Origin: Neptunomonas japonica JAMM 1380
GTDB taxonomy: Bacteria; Pseudomonadota; Gammaproteobacteria; Pseudomonadales; Balneatricaceae
Assembly (NCBI RefSeq): GCF_016592555.1
Contig: NZ_AP014546.1
Location: forward strand, 1,054,001-1,118,000
Direction: 5' to 3'
DNA length: 64,000 bases
Position 1 is the stretch's first letter; every line of letters begins with the position of its first letter. The position numbers were made by a program, and so were the translations under genes. This document shows, one piece after another, positions 58,225 to 64,000 of this stretch. The notes below the pieces were generated by a model. The model searched no databases. It was not told the DNA's origin and saw nothing but the letters and a program-made list of their open reading frames with translations.

Positions 58225-58653
58225 TCAAGCTGCGGGTCTGACTTCAACCTCGCCATCTAGATAGAACCATTGGCCGTTTTTCGCGTAGAAGTTTGAGCGT
58301 TCGTGTAAAACACATTGCTCTTCTTCAGTTTCAAATGCTGCTTCAAACTCGATTATGCCTTGTGAGTCTTCTTTATGGCCGGCCTCTTTGTCGAGTATTG
58401 TTAGGCCTGTCCATGTCGTAAACTGAATTTGCTCGGCGATAATTGCTCGGTCTATTAACTCACGCTTTTCCGGAGCAGTAGTCTCTATAAGATAATCAAT
58501 GGCGCCTAGTGCAAAAGCGGTATAACGACTACGCATCAGCTGCTCGGCAGTCGGTGCTAGTTTTTGACCTTCAATATAGGGCTCGCAACAAAATGCAAAT
58601 GGCTTTCCTGATCCACATGGGCAACGATGTTCAGTTGTTTGACTGGTCAGCAT
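58225..58653 (-). CDS. YchJ family SEC-C protein
   Basis: 142 residues. CPCGSGKPFAFCCEPYIEG at the N-terminus is a SEC-C zinc motif (C-x-C ... CC), followed by a YchJ domain with QLMRSRYTAFALGAIDYLIE and IEFEAAFETEEEQCVLHERS. The family role is unclear; YchJ-like proteins carry a fold of the NTF2 type. The ribosome-binding site GGAGGA precedes the ATG. It diverges from sbcB. Confidence 0.93.
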   Translation of the reverse strand: MLTSQTTEHRCPCGSGKPFAFCCEPYIEGQKLAPTAEQLMRSRYTAFALGAIDYLIETTAPEKRELIDRAIIAEQIQFTTWTGLTILDKEAGHKEDSQGIIEFEAAFETEEEQCVLHERSNFYAKNGQWFYLDGEVEVRPAA

Positions 58654-58738
58654 ATGTAATCCTCCCTATCATACTTGGTACTATTTGCCTGTTATTATAG
58701 CCTGCTTACTTAGCATTTATCACGGATATTTGAAAACA

Positions 58739-60193
58739 ATGACTGCGGAACGTACTTTTTTTTGGCACGATTATGAAACCTTTGGTATCGATCCTAAAAG
58801 AGATCGCCCAGTGCAATTTGCTGGTATTCGTACAGATGAAAACCTGAATATCATTGATGAACCTATTATGTTGTACTGCAAGCCTGCTGATGATGTTTTA
58901 CCACATCCGCAGGCTTGTTTAATAACAGGAATTACACCTCAAAAAGCGATTCAAGAGGGCTTATGTGAAGCGGAGTTTATTTCCCAAATCCATGCTGAGT
59001 TTGCTAAGCCAGGTACTTGTGGTGTGGGTTACAACAGTATTCGCTTTGATGATGAAGTAACGCGTTATACCTTGTATCGAAATTTTTTCGATCCCTATGC
59101 ACGAGAATGGCAAAATGCTTGTTCACGGTGGGATATTATCGATATGTTGCGATTAACGCGTGCCTTACGTCCTGAAGGCATTGTTTGGCCGGAGCATGAT
59201 GATGGTACGCCTAGCTTACGACTTGAAGATCTGACCAAGGCAAATGGTATTGATCATGGACATGCGCATGATGCGCTTTCGGATGTTTATGCCACGATTG
59301 CGATGGCGAAATTGATTAAAGAGAAGCAGCCAAAGCTATACGAATTTGTATTATCTAATAAAGGTAAAGCTTCCGCTCAGCGCATGCTAGATACACTTTC
59401 CATGAAGCCGGTGCTGCATGTTTCATCAAGGTACTCAGCATCATTGGGTAACTTAGCGATAGTCGCTCCAATAGTGCAGCATCCCGTCAATAAAAATAGC
59501 ACGTTAGTGTGGGATTTACGGGTGGACCCTACACCGTTGCTGACCTTATCAGTGGAAGATATTCGTCACTATATGTATCTGCCTAGTCACGAACGTACAG
59601 AAAGTGATCCAGCTATTGCTTTAAAGCAGGTGCATGCTAACAAGTGTCCGATTTTAGCTCCGGCAGGTATGTTGAATAAAGATGAGGCTGCTCGATTTGG
59701 TATTAATGGTGGTGAATGCCGAGCTCATTTGGCTATTTTAAGAAATTATCCTGAATTAAAGTCAAAGTTGGCCGATGTAATAAGTGAAGATAGTTTTGAG
59801 TCGGATGGTGATCCCGATCATATGTTGTATGCGGGTGGTTTCTTTAATGATACCGATAAGAAAATGATGCAGCAGGTGAGGGAAAGCGACCCTAATGCAC
59901 TAGCTGAGTTAGAGCTTGCATTTCAAGACCCGCGATTAGAAGAGATGCTGTTTCGCTACCGAGCCCGTAATTATCCGTGGACACTTAATGAGGAGCAGCA
60001 ATCGCAATGGGAGCAATACCGTAGTGATAAGTTGCTAGTAACAGATAAGCGAAGGTTACTAACCATGAAAGAATTTTACGAGCACCTGAATAGCTTATAT
60101 CAAGATCAAAATCTTGCTGCTGCGCAACGTGAGATTCTTGAAGAGTTAGCAATTTACGCTGAATCTATTTATCCAATGGATATGACGTGGTGA
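58739..60193 (+). CDS. sbcB: Exodeoxyribonuclease I
   Basis: 484 residues from the ATG at 58739. The DEDDh exonuclease core starts with FFWHDYETFGIDPKRDRPVQ (D11, E13), and GVGYNSIRFDDEVTRYTLYR and HGHAHDALSDVYATIAMAKL supply the other acidic residues and the catalytic His. It degrades single-stranded DNA 3' to 5' and acts in mismatch repair and recombination. The C-terminal ends overlap the next gene by seven bases. Confidence 0.97.
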   Translation: MTAERTFFWHDYETFGIDPKRDRPVQFAGIRTDENLNIIDEPIMLYCKPADDVLPHPQACLITGITPQKAIQEGLCEAEFISQIHAEFAKPGTCGVGYNSIRFDDEVTRYTLYRNFFDPYAREWQNACSRWDIIDMLRLTRALRPEGIVWPEHDDGTPSLRLEDLTKANGIDHGHAHDALSDVYATIAMAKLIKEKQPKLYEFVLSNKGKASAQRMLDTLSMKPVLHVSSRYSASLGNLAIVAPIVQHPVNKNSTLVWDLRVDPTPLLTLSVEDIRHYMYLPSHERTESDPAIALKQVHANKCPILAPAGMLNKDEAARFGINGGECRAHLAILRNYPELKSKLADVISEDSFESDGDPDHMLYAGGFFNDTDKKMMQQVRESDPNALAELELAFQDPRLEEMLFRYRARNYPWTLNEEQQSQWEQYRSDKLLVTDKRRLLTMKEFYEHLNSLYQDQNLAAAQREILEELAIYAESIYPMDMTW

Positions 60194-60630
60194 AACAGCG
60201 CTGGCTACTCGGTTTGGCTTTGTTGGCTCAAGCCTCGCAAGCACAAGACCTTATTGTTTCAGAGAGTAGCCTCATTGCCTATGAAGTCGTTACACCTCGT
60301 GGTTATGCTGAAGGTGTGGACAATGGCAAAACTGCTTATTATAGGAAAAAGCGTGGCGTATTCGACACTGAGCCTATGTATGAAGTTGCTTACATTAATA
60401 AGCCTTCTGATCTGCCTCCGCCGACGGTAATTGCCCCTGCGCCATTGCCGCTGGTCAGGGAGTATAGGGCAGGAAAAGTGCTTTCAAAGTCGGATCTTAA
60501 AGGCGAAGATGCCGTGTTTCAGCGCATCTACGATGATAAAAAGGCAGAAAAATGCTTATGGGAACCCGAATCTTGCGAACTGGCTAAAGGCGCTCAGCAA
60601 CGCCGTCAGTTCATGGTCCCCAAACCCTAG
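60187..60630 (+). CDS. Small secreted protein of unknown function
   Basis: 147 residues from the GTG at 60187 (a second GTG at 60190). Clear Sec signal peptide with AQASQA cleavage near residue 19. The mature part has a repeated-looking acidic/basic alternation, proline-rich PPPTVIAPAPLPLVREYRA, and two cysteines near the end (CLWEPESCEL). It does not match a family I recognise. Overlapping sbcB by seven bases suggests coupling, which says little about function. Convergent with the M16 peptidase gene. Confidence 0.7.
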   Translation: MVKQRWLLGLALLAQASQAQDLIVSESSLIAYEVVTPRGYAEGVDNGKTAYYRKKRGVFDTEPMYEVAYINKPSDLPPPTVIAPAPLPLVREYRAGKVLSKSDLKGEDAVFQRIYDDKKAEKCLWEPESCELAKGAQQRRQFMVPKP

Positions 60631-60715
60631 ACAAGTCAAAAAGCAACTCGTTACTAAATCAGCTCCCTTCATATAACTTTTTACGCTATAAATAACCCGT
60701 CTTTACATTAATCCC

Positions 60716-63514
60716 TCATTTAGCACTATCGGATGTGAGGTTTAACTTAGCCCCAGCTCCCGTGTTTTGTAGTACAAGCTGTCGAGCTAGTAGCTTGTCA
60801 TAAATGTTAACTAAATCACGATTAGTCAACTGATTAATTGCTTTGGTTAGCTTCTCTTGAGTATCAAATTTTGTATTGTTTTGATCGATTTCTTGCCAGA
60901 AACGGTTACTTAGCTCTTGAAGCTGCCGTTCTTGAGCGTTAATTCTCGCTACGACACTGCTTTTAAACTGTGCTATTTGTTGCTTTGGTATTGTCTTTAA
61001 TTGGCTTCTGAAACTATTCAAAAAATTGCGTATGCTTCCTAAAATTACTTTAGGAGGAGATGTGGGAGATTGAACAATAAAGGCTATTCCAGGGACTTTT
61101 CTAAGTGGCATGGGTGTCGCAAATACGATGTATCCAAGTTGTTGCTCAGTGCGCAGCTGTGTATAAAAAGGAGCTGATAAAATTTCACTTAATAGAGCGG
61201 TTGCTGCCCGCGTTTGAGTGGATAGATTATCACCTTGAAGATACAGAATAGTCGCGGAGTCGTTGTGTTCAATATCTAATGTTTTTGTTAATACGCTACT
61301 TTCTTCTAAACGAAGTATGTCTATTTGTGGTGCTACCTGAGCAGTTTGTATCGGTTGTAGCTCTTGAAGTAGAGCGTTTGTGAGTTTTTTAGCTTGAGAC
61401 GCTGTTAAGTTTCCGTGGGATAGTATCCGCACTTCTATTGATTTAAATAACTCGTCTACAAGAGACGAAAGTTGCTCTAATGAATAATTGCTGGCTGTTT
61501 TCTGTAATTCGCTCAGGCTAGCGTTATGCATCAATACTTCATAGCTGACACGGAAAAGCTGATTGTAGGGCTTGTCTTTATCTGAATTCTTAAGTTGCTC
61601 TTGGTAGGCTTGTAGTACTCGTTTGAAGCGCGCTTGAGACAACTCGGGTTTTCTAAGCGTTTTAGCTATTAGCTTACTTAGCACTTCAATTTTATCATCA
61701 AAGCCTGAGATGCGTACGCTAATGCCACGCTGGTGGGCGTAAATACGCGCGCTTAATCCGGCGGTTCCTGCGTCATAAAGAGATTTGTTTAACTCGTCGC
61801 TAACCATATCTGTATATAGGTTGAGCCCCGTTGTTACCTCTGCACCATTTCTGGCAAGTGGTGTTAACAATGTAAAGTATAGATCAGCTTTTGGGACTTT
61901 AAATGTCGTATCTTGGTGTTGCCATAAGGTTACTCCGGGCTTGCCTGTATCTAATTGTATAGGCTTTAGCTGGTTATCAGTCCCAGGCTGTAGATTAGTG
62001 TTTTCGGCAATAAAAGGGTTAGCGTTGCGAATATGTAGACTGTTAATCAATTCTGCTTGTTGCCAGTACTTGATGCGGTTAGCACTAATCTTATTAATAC
62101 TATATTCGCTATCATAGTAAGCTTCAGTAAAATTTGTTTCTAGGTTTCTGGCCTTAACAGATAACACCATGTTGTCTGGGCGGATAGCTTGAGTAAACTG
62201 ATTGATGGCACTAAGGTCATATTGCTCAAGCAAATAAGGTGCGTTCAACCAGTTTTTTTGCGGAAAGTCCTGCATGCTTTGAGTTAATTGAGTGACGTAA
62301 TGTATTGGCTCTTGCTCCGCTAAAAAGCGAAACTGTTGAGCATTGAGTAGCTTTTCTTCGTTATAGATTGCTTGGCTAATACCTTCTTTTTTAATGCTCT
62401 GAATAAATGAGAAGAATAAACTAACTATATTGTCTGTATGCTTAAGGCCTTCTGGCGTTAAGCTTATTTGAATATGAAAGCTCGACTCAGATGCGAAACT
62501 TTGTCCCGGAGAAGCGCCGAGTCCGGTTGCCCAGCCTTTTTCTTTAAGCAAAGCTAAAAGACTTCCTTCGCCTTCGTAACCAATTAGGCTGCTTAGCAGG
62601 TAAAGGGGTTTGCTTTTCCAAAAGGGTAAGTTAGCTTGAGTGGGGAAACTTAAACTTAGAGACTGAGTATCTTTAAGGGTCTTGATGGCTAATTCAAGAG
62701 GGAGGTCTTCAGGCTTAAACTGAGGCTCATCGATTATGAAAGTCTGAGCTTTAGTATTCTTTATGGTTGAGAAATATTGCTGAGCAATTGACTCAAGCTG
62801 ATTTAATGGTTGTTTGCCTATAATGACCAGATTCATTTGGTTTGCAGAGTAATATTGTTGATAAAATTTGATTAAATCGCTTCGCAGGCTTCCCTCTTTA
62901 TCGTTAGATAGCGTATCAAGGTTACCGACAGCAAAACGGCTCGCAGGATGAGCGGGGTTCATGGATTGTTGGGTAGCCGCGTAAGTTCTGCGTCCATCGT
63001 CTCTTCTTTTAGCGCTGTATTCAGAGTGAACGGCGTGTCTTTCTCGGTCTGTGTACTCTTCTGAAAAAAGCGGCGCAATAAAGAATTGAGAGAAGCGGTC
63101 AAGAGCAGGTTCAAGGTCGTCAGCGTTGATGTCGAAAAAGTAGTTGGTATTTTTTAATGCAGTAAAAGCATTATGTGAGCCGCCATGAGACTGGATGAAT
63201 GCTTGGTATTCGCCTGCTTCTGGATACTTATCAGTGCCCAGAAATAACATGTGTTCAAGAAAGTGAGCTAACCCCGCACGGTTTTTAGGATTGGCTGCAG
63301 AGCCTATGTTTACATTAAGCGACGCAGCAGCCTTGTCTGTATCGGGGTCTGAGACTAGCAATACACTTAGACCGTTCTCTAACGTGATGGACTGATAATC
63401 ACGCGTATCATTCTGGCTTTTGGCGATATCAGAGGCGTAGGAATAAGACGCTGCGCAAAAAACAACAACTAATGAAGTCACTAGCTTTCCTAGTGAAAAA
63501 TGCTCTGTGCGCAT
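60716..63514 (-). CDS. M16 zinc peptidase (pitrilysin/protease III-like)
   Basis: 932 residues with a Sec signal peptide (about 1-28). The inverted zinc motif HFLEH is at 84-88, followed by the third ligand Glu in DRERHAVHSEYSAKRRD. Four M16 repeats are present; the second, inactive half carries the substrate-holding segments. SHNAFTALKNTNYFFDINAD and GYEGEGSLLALLKEKGWATG match E. coli Ptr. It would degrade small peptides in the periplasm. Single-gene unit; GAGGG before the start. Confidence 0.93.
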   Translation of the reverse strand: MRTEHFSLGKLVTSLVVVFCAASYSYASDIAKSQNDTRDYQSITLENGLSVLLVSDPDTDKAAASLNVNIGSAANPKNRAGLAHFLEHMLFLGTDKYPEAGEYQAFIQSHGGSHNAFTALKNTNYFFDINADDLEPALDRFSQFFIAPLFSEEYTDRERHAVHSEYSAKRRDDGRRTYAATQQSMNPAHPASRFAVGNLDTLSNDKEGSLRSDLIKFYQQYYSANQMNLVIIGKQPLNQLESIAQQYFSTIKNTKAQTFIIDEPQFKPEDLPLELAIKTLKDTQSLSLSFPTQANLPFWKSKPLYLLSSLIGYEGEGSLLALLKEKGWATGLGASPGQSFASESSFHIQISLTPEGLKHTDNIVSLFFSFIQSIKKEGISQAIYNEEKLLNAQQFRFLAEQEPIHYVTQLTQSMQDFPQKNWLNAPYLLEQYDLSAINQFTQAIRPDNMVLSVKARNLETNFTEAYYDSEYSINKISANRIKYWQQAELINSLHIRNANPFIAENTNLQPGTDNQLKPIQLDTGKPGVTLWQHQDTTFKVPKADLYFTLLTPLARNGAEVTTGLNLYTDMVSDELNKSLYDAGTAGLSARIYAHQRGISVRISGFDDKIEVLSKLIAKTLRKPELSQARFKRVLQAYQEQLKNSDKDKPYNQLFRVSYEVLMHNASLSELQKTASNYSLEQLSSLVDELFKSIEVRILSHGNLTASQAKKLTNALLQELQPIQTAQVAPQIDILRLEESSVLTKTLDIEHNDSATILYLQGDNLSTQTRAATALLSEILSAPFYTQLRTEQQLGYIVFATPMPLRKVPGIAFIVQSPTSPPKVILGSIRNFLNSFRSQLKTIPKQQIAQFKSSVVARINAQERQLQELSNRFWQEIDQNNTKFDTQEKLTKAINQLTNRDLVNIYDKLLARQLVLQNTGAGAKLNLTSDSAK

Positions 63515-63697
63515 TAAACAGCCCTCAAAACTCAGAATTAAATCAAATAGCTACCCCAGATTGGGGTAATCAGCCAATAGACATTAACTTATCTGGCTGG
63601 TTCCGTGAATCAGCATAGCCATATTTATCAACAGTCGATACAATCGGCTGGTGAGTGTGCATGATAGCTTTGTTTTAGTGAAATAAGGGATGTTCTG

Positions 63698-64000
63698 ATG
63701 AATCGTGAAAAAGTGATTTTTGCTTTCTTTATCGTATTGGCATTGACGCTGAATTTCGGCTTTTTTCTCGGTGAAATAGATAAAGAAATTCATCATAACG
63801 TTTTTGAGTTATTCGCGGCGTTGGTTGTTAGTATGATCTGTACGGTGCTGAAATTTGGAGACCGAACTCATCTAGGTGCTTTAATGTTGGCTACGAGCTT
63901 AGTGGCCGATTTACAATTAGTGATCGCGGCTATTCTATGGGGCTTTGCCGAGCAAATTAGTGGTGGTATGACTGGCTCTATGATGTCGAGTGTCGTATCC
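63698..64000 (+). CDS. DUF6394 family membrane protein, 5' part only
   Basis: 101 codons from the ATG at 63698 (AAGGGATG seven to ten bases upstream), open to the window edge. Three hydrophobic segments are seen (VIFAFFIVLALTLNFGFFLG, NVFELFAALVVSMICTVLKF, LVADLQLVIAAILWGF), consistent with a polytopic inner-membrane protein. FGDRTHLGALMLATSLVADL resembles the DUF6394 family. Function unknown; the 3' end is missing. Confidence 0.75.
   Translation, partial: MNREKVIFAFFIVLALTLNFGFFLGEIDKEIHHNVFELFAALVVSMICTVLKFGDRTHLGALMLATSLVADLQLVIAAILWGFAEQISGGMTGSMMSSVVS

Noticed and set aside
63584..63796. 70-codon minus-strand frame at the right end
   Set aside because: It overlaps the start of the well-supported DUF6394 gene on the plus strand and has no supporting feature.

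Overview
The window reads as an ordinary chromosomal stretch of a Gram-negative gammaproteobacterium, most like a marine Oceanospirillales-type organism. The evidence is a complete cytochrome bc1 operon, a meso-DAP type dcw (division and cell wall) cluster, LpxC/LpoA/DolP outer-membrane genes, a type IV pilus cluster and a moderate G+C content (roughly 40-45 % in hand-counted blocks). From memory, the gene order closely follows two Pseudomonas blocks: zapE-rplM-rpsI-petABC-sspAB-dolP-diaA-yraN-lpoA-rsmI-rnpB-mraZ, and argJ-mutT plus yacG-coaE-pilD-pilC-pilB-pilA-nadC-ampD. I cannot name a genus. I saw no tRNA, CRISPR array, insertion sequence or prophage.

Layout. 1-512 is the 3' end of an LrgB-family gene. 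637-6919 carries zapE, rplM-rpsI, petABC and sspAB. 6958-10327 (minus strand) is dolP-diaA-yraN-lpoA. 10362-11607 is rsmI followed by the RNase P RNA gene, whose promoter abuts the rsmI stop. 12027-14156 is the clearest accessory insert: a TbpB-like surface lipoprotein followed by a Slam-type outer-membrane translocon, placed between rnpB and mraZ. 14468-31574 is the full dcw cluster (mraZ, rsmH, ftsL, ftsI, murE, murF, mraY, murD, ftsW, murG, murC, ddlB, ftsQ, ftsA, ftsZ), followed by lpxC, secA, argJ and a MutT/ThiE-like fusion. 37756-42544 (minus) is yacG-coaE-pilD-pilC-pilB, divergent from pilA. 43685-46082 holds small genes, nadC and ampD. 46159-51995 holds an iron(III) ABC transporter split into fbpC (plus) and fbpA-fbpB (minus), each side with good Fur-box candidates, and with a PglL-like O-oligosaccharyltransferase between the halves. 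52073-64000 holds rsmE, a MATE exporter, phaB-like reductase, a large DUF349 protein, YchJ, sbcB, a small secreted protein, an M16 peptidase and the start of a DUF6394 gene.

Main points of interest. (1) The Slam plus TbpB-like lipoprotein pair is a probable surface-lipoprotein export cassette whose ligand is unknown. (2) Two core genes are broken by single-base homopolymer length changes: murD (T7 where T6 restores the frame) and pilC (A6 where A7 restores it). Since murD is normally essential, sequencing error is the first explanation; slippage or phase variation is the alternative. (3) ftsA is distinctly richer in G+C than its neighbours, suggesting allele replacement. (4) Several regulatory sites are readable by eye: three MraZ repeats at the mra promoter, Fur boxes at both halves of the Fbp system, a structured rplM leader, an rnpB promoter and multiple terminators. 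I found no wholly undescribed multi-gene system; the Slam cassette is the nearest candidate.
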